64,000 nucleotides of DNA. Source: Phytoseiulus persimilis (Eukaryota; Arthropoda; Arachnida; Mesostigmata; Phytoseiidae). The DNA is taken from assembly GCA_037576195.1 (NCBI GenBank), contig CM075101.1:38936001-39000000 (forward strand). The letters are read 5' to 3'. The translations under genes and the position numbers were made by a program. Below, piece by piece: positions 14,103-25,467 of the stretch. The notes under the pieces were generated by a model. That model searched no databases, was not told the DNA's origin, and saw only the letters and a list, made by a program, of their open reading frames with translations. Position 1 is the first letter of the stretch. Each line of letters opens with the position of its first letter.

Positions 14103-14219
14103 CTTGACGCTGTCGTATTCCCGTTGTAGAGCGAACACCCTTTCCCGAGCCACGTGCTGCGGTATGAGGCCCCGCGAGAGTAGCAGGAGAATGGCAATGG
14201 CTCGTTTGGCTTTGCTCAT
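14103..14219 (-). CDS. Possible first exon of a secreted protein
   Basis: An ATG at 14219 (minus) opens 39 codons. They begin MSKAKR, then a strongly hydrophobic core (AIAILLLLS), then RGLIPQHVA: a textbook signal peptide with a possible AXA-like cut near QHVA. The frame meets a potential donor, AAG/GTTTGT. It stays open for only 15 more codons if unspliced. No second exon could be joined, and no family is recognised. Alternative: a chance hydrophobic ORF. Confidence 0.25.
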
Positions 14220-17200
14220 CCAATTCACTTTATAACGGTGAACTCATGAGCGCATAATTCGAGTAAGGAGCGCATAATTTAGTAGATCTCTTGCCGTTCG
14301 CTCTCCTGCTGCCATTGTTCGGTCGCTTCCAAAACCACCGTCTTAGTACTTGTAGCGGGCAGCGTTTTTCTCTTGATTGGGTCTTCGTCATCTGAACATT
14401 GTACCCGTCGCATGGGGTGAACGCAAGAGTCATGAAGGAGTCGGATCAATCGGCTGAGTGTGTCAGTACACGTGATGGATCGCCCGGGAAATTCTAGCGC
14501 CGTCGTCCAAGCTCGTGCGCATGCTTCAAATTTGACAGAGTAGCACGGCGCCATGCGAAACAACCCTCGGACTCAAGTAGAAGGCGGGCAACGAGGAAAC
14601 GGGGGCAGAGGAGGAAACTCGGCCTGGAATGATCCCAGGGGGTAAGTGGCTGGTGGATGAGTGGGATTTTCGGCATCATCGGAAGTCTTCTCCTCTATTT
14701 TTCTTGAACTCAAACTTGCCGCAGAAAACGAGACATGAAATATTCACCGAGTTCAAACCACGTTCTGAATGAGGTCGTTCGGGCTGCATGTCCTTGCATG
14801 ATTCAGAGTAGCTCGTGCACATGTAAGCTTCCGGAGTTTCGGAATTCTGCTCTTGTGTCATCTGGAGTTCAGTTCGACACAGTGGTGAATTAGAACAATC
14901 TCCGGTTTTCTTGTCATGGCGTCTTGGAAGACTACTCGTCATTCAATGGAGGATATCGGGAGTCTGCTCGCTGGACGAAGTCTGTGCGACGCCCTGAGCA
15001 GCCCTGATCAATACCTCAAACAGATCAGATAATGTGCGACTCCCATTCTTCGTAAGAAGGAACGCCCGTGAGCAGATTTTCTACCGCCAAACCTCTGTGT
15101 TTCCGATCAAGCCGCAATCACTCTCCGTTCTGTGAGTCAAGGGTTCGCTTTCATACGTGCGGACCGGCAGCGCTGAAACAACTCCTTTCTTGAGCAGGAG
15201 GTCGGATCACAAGCGGTGGGTTCGACTCGTGCCGCTGAAGCTCCAGCTCACGGTTCTCGCTCTTGCTCTGGGCGTGTGACCCCGGTAGGAGTCGGAGGAC
15301 ATCTATCGGGCCTTCGTTTCCAGACGCCGTCCAACCATCAGTCCAACATGAAACCCCATCGGCATAGACAGGAGAAGCCTCCTAGAACGCCGAAGAATGG
15401 GAATGCGAGCACTCGACCTGAGTTTATTGGTTGGGGAAACACGATGACGTCAGAGGATGGGGACCGGGGAATCGGAGGAGCGCGGAAACGGCTGAGAGGA
15501 TTTCGTGATCACAGATCAACGTATCCGTTTTGTTCGCGGGACGGGATTCAGTCTGTCTGAACGCAGCGCGGAAAGCTGGGAGTTTCGTCATCGACCGTCA
15601 ATGAGCTTCAGACTTTGTTCTCAGTTCGATTTAGTTCCCAAGTCGGAGTATTTTCGGGGGAATAGAAGCTTGAACTGTTCCATCCTAGAGCGTTCTGCAG
15701 CGGAGCCATAGGTCATCCTAGTTTATTGATTACTTCCTTCTCCACAATATTGTTTTTCGCTGCCCACCCGGAACTGGACGAAACGCGTCTTCGCTCATAC
15801 TTGAGCAAGTCAGTTACATTAGCATGGAAACTCGTGAATACAATGCCTGAGCGGTGCACCGCCCCCCGAGAAGATCTCGCGCACGAAGGAGCGAAAAATC
15901 GGCGACTCTTTCGGCAACGGTGTTCCTCATCGATGAGACGCCGGCAGAGTTCGCCACTGTTCGCTGCTGATGCCATTGACGTCTTTGCTGTTGGAATCCC
16001 AACAGAGTTGAGTTGACGACGGGGCGACTTGCTTCCTCCCTTCTCTTCGTTGGTTGTTCGTTCCCTTCGTCTGTCTCCGAAGCTCTCTCAATGCTCGCTG
16101 CCGCCAGGCTGTTGGCTCGATTCTATGTAGTCCGAGTCAGAAACAGCAGCAGCGCAAAAGGAACTCAATGACAGATTGCAGACACCACTACTGTCATCCT
16201 TGACTGCACGCCCACCACAAGAGTGGCTCCGATCGACTCTCAATCGGAGCTCCGCAAATCGTCTCAACTACAAGAAGCTCAATAACGGCGATTCCCCTGC
16301 CCCCTCCCCCATCAACAACAATAACAACACAAGAGACCACTCTGCTTTGTGATCGGCTGACATTGAAAAATCCCACTCCGACGATTGATATTCTCAGTTC
16401 CAGTTTAAACACTGGACCTCGGATCACTTCCTCCCGCTGAGGAACTGCGGGATAGGCGTTTCCTCCTCGCACAGCTCATCGGATGAAATGAACTCCGGTC
16501 CAGTCCAGAGGTTCAGGTGAGAGTTTCAGTCTCCTCTCTTCCGAACGACCGAAAGTTCCATTGAGATGGGTCGTTGGAGAGAGATCGTCGACAGCAACAG
16601 TGCCTCGATCGACGATGCAACGATACCTGAGCAAGCTTTCAAAACATCAGCCATTCTGATTGTTGTCACCATGCGACGACCAGCCCGTCCATTCTGGTGG
16701 TCGACGAAGATTTGACAGGAGATAGAGCAGGAAAACTAGCGGATGAGTTTGCCGATCGAAAGCGAACCCAGTAGTGTCAGTTTAGCCACCGGCTCCGGTT
16801 AGATGAATGGATACATCACTTACTTCTGAAGCGGAGACGACCTGACAGTCAGTCAGTGAACGGGCTCCGACTCGATCCCTCACACTTAGCTTGATGTTTA
16901 TCGTTTCCAGAAGAAACTCTCAGTATGGCGACAATCGGTTCAGATCACAGAGCTGTTCTCTAAAGTGTAAACCCGTCAAAAATGTGGGTGCACGGCCGAC
17001 GCTGTGGGAGCCGGAAGCCGCGCGAAGGACTCGAGTTTCAACTGAACGCTCAATCGGAGAACTCGAGTGGATAGATTGCTGGTCTGTTCGAGAGGTGAGA
17101 AGGAAACTCGATGTTTAGGCTCTCGTCGAGATATCCTAATGGCTCGGAGTTCCCTGGGGGCGCATGACCTTCTGACTCCGGAAGGGAAGAAGAAATCTAG

Positions 17201-20200
17201 AGAATGTTCTCAATCTCGTCATGCTTCCTCCACCCAAGGTTTTCAGAGGAGCTTCGAAGTCGAATAGGTGCTGTGAGTTCTGAGGGCATGTGCAAGGTAC
17301 GAAGCTTCACAAAAAACGACAACGGAGTCACTCAACGACGACTCCGTTGAGAAAACGCGAACTGTTCTCGTTACGGGATTCTATCAATATGCTCGCCCTG
17401 TTCTACCAGTGCAGGTCTCGCTCATTCTATTCGGTGACCGATCTCTCCTGTGATCATTCCCGTAACGGTCAGTGTCCCACGAGGCCAGTGTCCTCTATGT
17501 TTTTTCTTAAAGTGAGAGAAGTTCGACGCCACTGCGGGCGGTCCGCAAGGTCAGCCTCAGCAAACTGTTTCCACGGATCCCACCCTTGTCGGGCCAGACG
17601 GCAGTCGATCCAGAGATGAGAGGAACGATCCAGAATTTCCGCGGTGCCGGCATCGTTATCGATTCCGATAGCTTAAAATCTCTCTGGAGCCGGCTCTGCT
17701 CTGGGTGTCTATCGAGCATGATCCAGCGATTCGGGTCGAAAGTGCTGAGTCGCGCGTTGCTCTCGGAACGGCGAACAATATTCTGCTTCTTACAATTTTC
17801 TCCGTGTTTTCACGTACTGGTGGCGGAGAATCTGCCCTGAAGCCACTGGTCGAAAGTCCGCGTGAGCGCATATCCGTTCGTTCCGACGTTCGTTACGTCG
17901 GTCGACTATCGCTTGAAACAGCTCGACGGTTTCAGGAAATTCGGTCGCACACCAGAACTTCCCTTCTGACTCACGGCGCCTGCTTCAAAGGATCGCTCAT
18001 CGGTCCCTCGCTCCGTGTTCTCCTCATCCAGAAAGGGTCCATTAAGAGTCTTTCCTCGAACTTCAAAAACTCCGGCCACCGGACGCACGCGATACTTTCA
18101 TTGATTTATTTACGCATATCCATTTATTACTCGGAGAGCCCCTTTGTCTGAACCCCGAACTTTTCCCGAGCCCCGGTCGACCCTTCTGCCTTCATCCCCG
18201 AACTATTCAGCCTCCTATTTCCCGGGACTCCTTTCAGACAGAAATGACTGCGTTTCGCCGTAAACTCCTGGGAACTGAGTGTGGCTTCCCGTTGACTGGG
18301 CGGGCGATGCTGCGAGCGATAGCACACGATTGGCGATTAATCGCCTCGGTTTCAGCGAACTCTTCAGCCGACGACTCCGCATTCATACTGCTGTATGACT
18401 TCTCGTCTGGCTTCGATCTCATCTGCACGGAGCTCGAACAGAGCGTCAATGCTGCAGGTGGAGATCGGCCTGCGCAGGCTGAGTGCGCCCGCTCGGGAAT
18501 GCGAAAAACCCCGAGCTCCGCAACTGCCGGGAATTCGCCTGCATCACGTCGTGTTCCACCGGTACATGAGCCCGATTTATTCAACTATAATAATACGTTC
18601 ATGACCGTTCAGAACTGATAAAACGTCAGTTTTTTCTTCTCGGGGGGAGAGTATCCTCCTTCTCCTCCGGATCTTGACGATTTTAGATACCGCATAGAAT
18701 TAATCAGCATATCCGGGCAGGTGCAGTTGAGTCTGTCGCCGTGGAGTTCGAGACCGGAGCTTTCCTCTCGGGCTATGCTATGTATGGTTGAGCGAAACCC
18801 CGGCAGCTCGCTCGAGCGTTTTCTGCGCCTTTGGTCGCGTTGCGATCACACCGTTCGAGCATCCCTCACTGTTTGATTCGGGAAGCTCCGCTCGTCGTCG
18901 AGAGGGTCCACTTACGGAACTCCAGCCGATCCTAGTGCTGTTGTCGCTGTTTGTCACCGTTGGATGATCGCGAAGCTGCATCTGCCTGAGGAGAGCTCGC
19001 CGTGCTTGCGTTTCAGGCGGCAAGCGTGCGCGTCGAGAGCTTGCGCCCCGGTGCACGCGAAATAGAGTTCGGAGTCGAATCAATTTGATATCGACGGGAG
19101 TTCCGTGCCTGTCCAACTCGCGTGATGGTCGCGGAAACCCATTCTCGGCCGATCTCGGCCTCCAAGATCCCGAGATCGGGATCGCGACAGAGCGCTTCTG
19201 ACGTTCAACACTGTCAGCCGACAGATCCAGGGAGAATCTTGGGAAGAAACGCTTTGCGAGGAAGATTCCCGTCAATAATGGGCTGATCCTCCCTTCATTC
19301 TTGAGTCTTGGCATTCTGTTCAAGCGATCAGGCCCAGAGTAGGCTGAACCCGCCCGAGATGTCTCGTTTGCTTGCCACGGTCACCCCCGCACTCGATGTC
19401 AGTGATAGCCATACATGGTGGCCATCGAGCACTGGCTAAATATTTTGGTCGCAAACACAGCAGAGCCATAACCACCCGTCTAAACATAGGAACCATTCCC
19501 TCCATGGCCGATAGCTCATCATCGCGCCTCGTTTCTCGCACTGTGACTCCTCCGAACGATATTCGCCGAAACGGGGTCAACTGGTCAGCAACATGGCGAT
19601 TTGAGTGTCGAGGAAGAAGTCAATCGATCGCCGAAAATGGAGTCGGGCTCAGCAACTTAGTAGCGGAGATTCAGGAGCGACGAGACTCTCGCTCGCCGCC
19701 AGAAGTGGATGGGAGCTTCAATGAGGGGTTCATGAAGCTTCAAGGTCGTGACTATCTGGAAGCCGCGCTCGATTTCGACAAGTAAACACGTGTTCCGGCG
19801 TTCGGAATTACGTGCGGATATCTGAACGTGACGGATCAGATCCGAACCGAGGACACGACCTCGACGGAAACTTCAGGTTTCTCCGAAAGCAGGCACAATA
19901 ATTTCCTTGGAAAGCGATGAGTCACCCTCCAACGAGGGAGCCCTAGTTCCAGGGTTTTCGGCACCTCGAACATCCGAGTCGATTCGCGGTTACTTTGAGT
20001 GCTTCCGGGAGTGGTCGTGGCTGAATGCTTCCGTAGTCTAACGGGCAACTGTCCGTCCAGCGAAATGTTCCTCAGAATTAATGTTCATACGTTGCGCAGC
20101 TCGTAAAGCCGTGTTTGAAAACGCTGTTTAGAAAGCCGCTTGTGAAGCGCGGATGTTCGGAACGCCGACAGACGATGGGCATCGTCAGCTAGCTATCTGG

Positions 20201-20870
20201 ATGGTAAGTTTTCCAGCCGCTTCTTCTTTCCTTTCATCTTGTTCTCTGGTCAGAGAGTCACTCCGGAGAACAAACCGTTCATCTCTATTTGAGGAGCTCT
20301 GTGAGCCCCGAGGACCTCGGGCCGAAAGGGTTGAGCGGCAGTGCCGCCTTTTGCGCAACAACGTGTTAATGCGCTTCCATGACGACTTTGGCAGGGAAGC
20401 GGGCCACGAATTCGCGTATTTATACAGCTTCTGCCATAAACATTGTTAGGTGACTTTTTGTGAGATGTCGAAGACTCTGCTGGCGCATAGCCAGCAACGG
20501 CTGTCTCACTTTTGGCAACGATGAGAATGTGCACAGCCGTTCGTTTGCTTGCTTGCTTACTCACTTAGGTATCCTCGGCCAACGTTCGCCACAATGATCT
20601 CAACGGAACCTCTGGCATCTTTTTCGAAGCTTTTCTCTGGAGCTCGTGGGTCTGGGCAAAGTCATCAAGCTCGGGTAGTTGGAGGCTTTTCATGACGGAG
20701 AGGACAAAGAATACGTTCAACAGCAGAGTACCACATCTTACCGTCATGAAGGCTCTCCTCTCGATGTTCGCGCCCTTGGATTGGTTCAGCTCTCGAACGC
20801 CGGGAACGCAGGAAAATCTGCGGGAGTCCCGTTGTGTGGCAGCTTCAGAGAAATTCCAAACGCCGCGTCT
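14220..20870. other. No recognised gene
   Basis: Several open frames of 90-150 codons occur on both strands (for example 17705-18151 plus, 18234-18584 minus, 18778-19323 minus, 19372-19785 plus). None shows a known motif, a consistent splice chain or a polyadenylation signal. Confidence 0.4.
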
Positions 20871-21026
20871 CGAACATGACCTCGAATAACGCGAGCCCAG
20901 CGAGCTGACTCCATACACGGAGGACGCATCAGGAGGAACTCCCCGCTGAGAGCTGGTTCGGTTTCTGTTTTCCGCCCAGGTTCTGATAGCGGCATAATTT
21001 CTACATCAGCCCCGATCCCCACTCAG
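20871..21026 (+). CDS. Possible internal exon ending at a strong donor
   Basis: A short frame rich in Arg, Ser and Pro (RNSPLRAGSVSVFRPGS) runs from just after an in-frame stop to a good donor, CAG/GTGAGA, at 21026/21027. No partner exon could be joined with confidence. It is listed because the donor and the composition agree; the function is unknown. Confidence 0.2.
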
Positions 21027-22079
21027 GTGAGACGGCCTTTCCTAGCGTCCTAGTCCGCTCCCGCGGGTCCTTGTGCGGAGAAATCAGAGAAATCGGTTTA
21101 TTCAAATTTCCTCGCCGAAGAATAAGCGAGTTCCCGAATGGAAATTCTGGTGGTTCTGATTCTCGCTTCCCGTGTTACTAGCGAGGTCACCGCCTTCGCG
21201 TTTTTTCCGCACTTGTTGCCCCTCTACGCGAGGACGACTCGCTATGAACAGGATCCTCCGGCAAATTGTATTTATTCATTCAACAAAGTTTGCAGAACGC
21301 CGTAGAGGTTACGATTATTTGTCCTCGTCAAGAGAGAGAGAAAGAGAAAGCGATTGTTGTCATCCATGGTCCCGAGGCCGGTAGACCCTGGAGCTCTGCC
21401 TCCAACAAGAACCACAAGCCGAGTTTTTCTATGAGATAGGTTCTGATACGATTTCCCCTGAGAATTTTACACCTGAGATGAGCTTGGCAGATCACTCATC
21501 GTTCAACCCATCGGATTTCAATCCATCCGCGTCAGATTCAACAGCAGTGAGCCATGATGTGCGATTCATGAGCAGGATCTTTCACTTCTTCCTCTAGTGC
21601 TCGATTTCGTTGACGAGATTGTCTTCAACAACATGGCCACATGACTATTCGAGACGAAAGTGCCCCCAACTCAAAGTCCATACCGACCGAGACGGAAAAC
21701 AAACTTGAGGCATCCGGATACCTGGAGTGTGGAATATGGAAGAGAGTCCTCAACGCAAATTTCAGGAGACACTCGGAAACTTTTTCGAGTATTATGCACT
21801 GTTCGCGTTTTCGGCCGAGCGGAACTCTGGATGCCGGCCGCTGTGTTGAGGGCTGCATCCAATGTTTGCCGCCCCAGAGGTCACTCGAACTTTCTCTCGA
21901 CGTCAGCTCGCCCAACAGAGAGCTTTCTGTATTTCTTCACAGCTACGGGGAGATCCATGTTTCGCTTCATTATACAGGAGTACGTGGTTCACAAAACATA
22001 CAAATTAGACTGAAACAAGTGGAAGATCGCTCGGAATGGTTCCCGAGGCTTCAAGTCATCTGGGGTGTCTTTCATCCCG
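21027..22079. other. No resolved gene; GA-rich microsatellite
   Basis: A short purine repeat of GA units lies near 21331-21350. A plus frame from 21641 to 22339 is open for 232 codons, but it overlaps the more protein-like minus-strand frames described next and shows no motif. Confidence 0.4.
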
Positions 22080-23000
22080 TCGATCGAAGGGGAATCAAAA
22101 TGCTCGTAGCGAAGAATCTCGGGAGAACTTCTTCGGACCGTCCCATTTTCCGGGCTCCTCGTGATTCTGCGATGTTTTGCCGACCCCAAAACTCGAAAAC
22201 AAGGGATCCTTGTTCCAAAGTCCTGAAGAGTCGGCCTCCCCGGGAGAGCCACACAAAGCTTCCGTCGGGTTCTCATCGAATGAAACCTCGTCAGGAAACA
22301 CTTCAGGTGAGCTTTCGGATGGTGCCGTGGAGTCCCTAGCGGGCTCACCTTCACTTAATCTGCGTTCACACTGGCTCCGTGACGAGCCGTGCCATCAACG
22401 AGTAACTTTCCCACGAATTACGAGAAAGACGGTTTGCTTAACGCTTCCGCGGAAGTCTTGGTTAGTCTTGAGAGATGTCGGAATGATATTTTGCATCGTC
22501 ATCCTCGAAGCTGAACTCGTGGGAACTCCGGAGGTTAGCATCTCCTCGCATTCACTGCTGTCTAGGGAGTTTTTTTCGTTGGATGCACCGATGTGCGCGG
22601 ATAGGGGAACGAAGCCTGCGCCGAGCTATTCCGGTGATCTACTCAATCCGCCCGTGATTTGGAGCTCCACGAGCATCGGGAACTCTAGCGTACTGGCCTC
22701 ATCGGACGCATTGTCTCGACCGCACCACTTACCGCGTGTTTCGCGAGGCTTCTGTCTCTGATTTCGCGCGGCTGTTCTGGTCGTATTGTCTCTTTGTCGT
22801 TTGGATGGTTGTTGATGGTTGTTGGAACTTGTCCTGCCGACCGGAAGGCAGGTGTGCAGCAGACAATCGATTTGATAGACTCGAGTGTGGATGATCCTAG
22901 GTCTGCGGGTTCCAACTTGCACAGGCTTGGAAAATGAATATTGTCGAAGGTTTCGTTGGAGTTTAACTCTCCAAAAGTATACTGATCCTTGATGAATGTC
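22080..23000 (-). CDS. Likely multi-exon gene, unknown, exons not fully resolved
   Basis: Three minus-strand blocks look coding. Block 1 ends at an excellent donor, GCG/GTAAGT (exon edge 22733), and is open upstream to about 22990. Block 2, near 22430-22620, follows an acceptor-like GCAG and reads as a Ser/Thr-rich stretch (SLDSSECEEMLTSGVP). Block 3, about 22095-22370, is acidic and Ser/Pro rich (EVFPDEVSFDENP) and ends in a stop. All three look like parts of a disordered regulatory protein. In block 1 two frames stay open, and the phase suits the basic Asn/Gln/Arg-rich one if it joins block 2. Start, exon links and function are unknown. Confidence 0.35.
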
Positions 23001-24996
23001 ACTCTTCAAATGCACGGTGATGTTGAACCAACTCCGCTAAATGCTTGCATTCTAGCTTTTCTTGTCGATGCTGTGGCGACGGCTTCTGATTCTGTCGGTG
23101 CCGATGGTTTCGTCACTGGCATCGTACAAGTTCGTTTCACTTTCGGCTACGCAGTGGCGTTCAGCAGCCTAGGTGCTCTTGCTTGAAATGATTCTCTGAA
23201 GAAGTTCGGCGCGGAGTACCTCGTCGGCTTCTTCTGCTACTCTTCAAGTATCGGCTTGCTCTCTGAGCGTTAGCTGAGTAACGATAACCGCGTCGACGTT
23301 GTGAATGATGTGAAACAACCTGATGAATGAAGTTCGTCAAAAAGTCTCTCACACTCACTTAGCACAACTCACTAACTACACTTAACACTCCTGGCTCTTG
23401 GCAGGCGTGGTCACATGGAGCTTGTCGTTGTCGCTCCCGCCGATCTGGCTGTGACAGACTGACTGACTGACTGACATGGACTTCTGGTCGGTCTGGACTG
23501 TCAAGCCAGGCCCTACAGCCGTAGGGCAGCTGGCCCTTTAGGCAGCAAGGTGAGCTCAAGCTCGGTCTAAGCTCAACTGATGCTCCGAGCGCGGGCCAGA
23601 GTCCGTCCCGCTCCCGCCGCTCTGAGTAAGACTTGCGCATGCGCAAAGGAGGTTGGTTCTCACTAGCGGGCGGGCGGGCAGCCAACCAGCCCGAAGCTAG
23701 CTTGTTTGGTCGGCTGCCTGCTATGAAGAAGAAGGCGGACAAGCAAATTAACAATAAACGAACGCCCAGCCCTCGAATCTCCAGCATGTAAGATGCGAAA
23801 GCACGCGAAAAGTGCGAGCAGGAGTGAGACAGCTCGCGCAGCGAGGAGCGATGCCGGGACTCGTTGTGGATTGGGAACCTCACATAATGAGTTGGGGATT
23901 CGGCAAGTTCACTAACGGAATTTCATCTAGCCTGTCGAGGTCTGACTGAAACCGGCATACTGGTGAATCGCTCGCTAGTGTCCCGATCTTCTGGCATGTG
24001 ATTCCTACGGCGATCAGCAATCTTCATCCTATGGTCCTCCCTGGGGGACAGTTTTGGGCTGACCAACATCCGCGCGGGCTGGAACGATTGCTTCTCCTCA
24101 GTTCTCTTGTCTCATCTATTCATAAACAACAGCGGGAGAAATTAGCTGACGCTAATTTCTCCGACCTCCCAGCTCAATGTTCCGCGCGAAGATCAATCTC
24201 GACAAAATGTTTGCGCATGGATTTCAGTCGCAGCGACGGCCACGCTGTTCTCGTTGAACTGTCGCAGGCATTTCTCGACTTCATTCCCTCATTTTTGCGG
24301 CGTACTCTCAGGAACGGAGACAAGATTGCTGTTGCTTCGGTGCAAAGTTCGGGAATTCTAGCGGGAACGATTCCAACCGAGCTCGTCGTGTGCGTTCACG
24401 GAGCACCTTCGAAAGGAGGACGTTTTTGTTGCTAAGCTCACTCGCTCCCGCTCCATCGGAAGGGATGGTTCTACGGTTCCTCAGTCAACTTCTCCGGGCC
24501 TGATAGGAGCAAGCTTGGGAAAAGTTGGTAGACCGTACCGGATCGGATTATTTCTGTCCATTAGAATACGATTGGCAGGTGTCCCGGCATGCACTTACGT
24601 GGCTGAGTGGATGTCTCGAATAGGGACGAGAAGTGAAACCGTCCCCTCAATCAAGCCGCGTGTCACAATATCCGCCCGACAACTAGCATAGGTACATCTC
24701 CAGCTCGGCTCAACTTAATCCTTCCGCTGGCTCTCTCCCGGCGAACATTTTGGAGTCTGAGTCGGTCTAAGCCAACAAGTTGAGCAGATCCCGCGCAATC
24801 AAATGAGGCTGGATCTTGAGAACTGAATCCCGACGCTCGCCCTTACCATCGGGATACGTCAGAAATTAGGGATCGTGTATTGACACGAGGAATCAATGTA
24901 CACTCGTCGCGATAAAGGAAGCGAGCCTCTTACGATGTTGTTCGAAAACGTTTTCCAACCAACGAACTGTCAATGTGTCGGGGATAACTGGAATCG
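23001..24996. other. GACT microsatellite and weak ORFs
   Basis: A GACT tetranucleotide repeat (about five units) lies near 23457-23475. A plus frame from about 23998 to 24435 ends in a hydrophobic, helix-like half (HAVLVELSQAFLDFIPSFL) but has no family. Nothing else is supported. Confidence 0.4.
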
Positions 24997-25467
24997 TCAA
25001 GCTGTTGAGGAGAGAGTTGTCGACTTCTCCCCGCTGCTCATCCCCGTGCGAGAGTTTGGGATCGACAAAGCAGCTCTGTGACTGAGCTTGCCACTCCTGT
25101 ATGAACAATACATACTTTGAGTCTCATTGTGTACGGAAAGAGAAGAACTCAAAGGCTCGAAGTCATTGAGGGCCACAGAGACAGACTCAACGAGAATCTG
25201 GCCGTCGCTATGTTCCATGGCTCGTATCAGTTGTGAAGCTCGCCGCAGAGGGACGGAAAAGTTCACGATAACGGCGGAGAAAAGTTTCAGGGAGCCATCG
25301 AGCTCTCCCTGTATTGCAATTGACCTGAAACAAACGGGGAAACAACGCTGCGCGGGGAACGTTTCCACGTCGCGGTTGTAGTTCGCGGAGCATCGGAATC
25401 GAGTCCGCTGACTCGCAGCCATAGGGAGGAAATCGGCAACTCCCTTGAGAAGATCGGATGGGAGCAT
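24997..25467 (-). CDS. Single-exon ORF, F-box-like N terminus (weak)
   Basis: An ATG at 25467 (minus) opens 156 codons. The first residues, MLPSDLLKGVADFLP, recall the start of an F-box (LPxDLLxxVxxFL), and a Cys/Asn/Arg segment follows where F-boxes often carry CxxxNR. No tryptophan typical of the F-box end is seen, and no leucine-rich repeats follow. No AATAAA was found just downstream. It may be a diverged F-box gene, a relic, or chance. Confidence 0.25.
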   Translation of the reverse strand: MLPSDLLKGVADFLPMAASQRTRFRCSANYNRDVETFPAQRCFPVCFRSIAIQGELDGSLKLFSAVIVNFSVPLRRASQLIRAMEHSDGQILVESVSVALNDFEPLSSSLSVHNETQSMYCSYRSGKLSHRAALSIPNSRTGMSSGEKSTTLSSTA

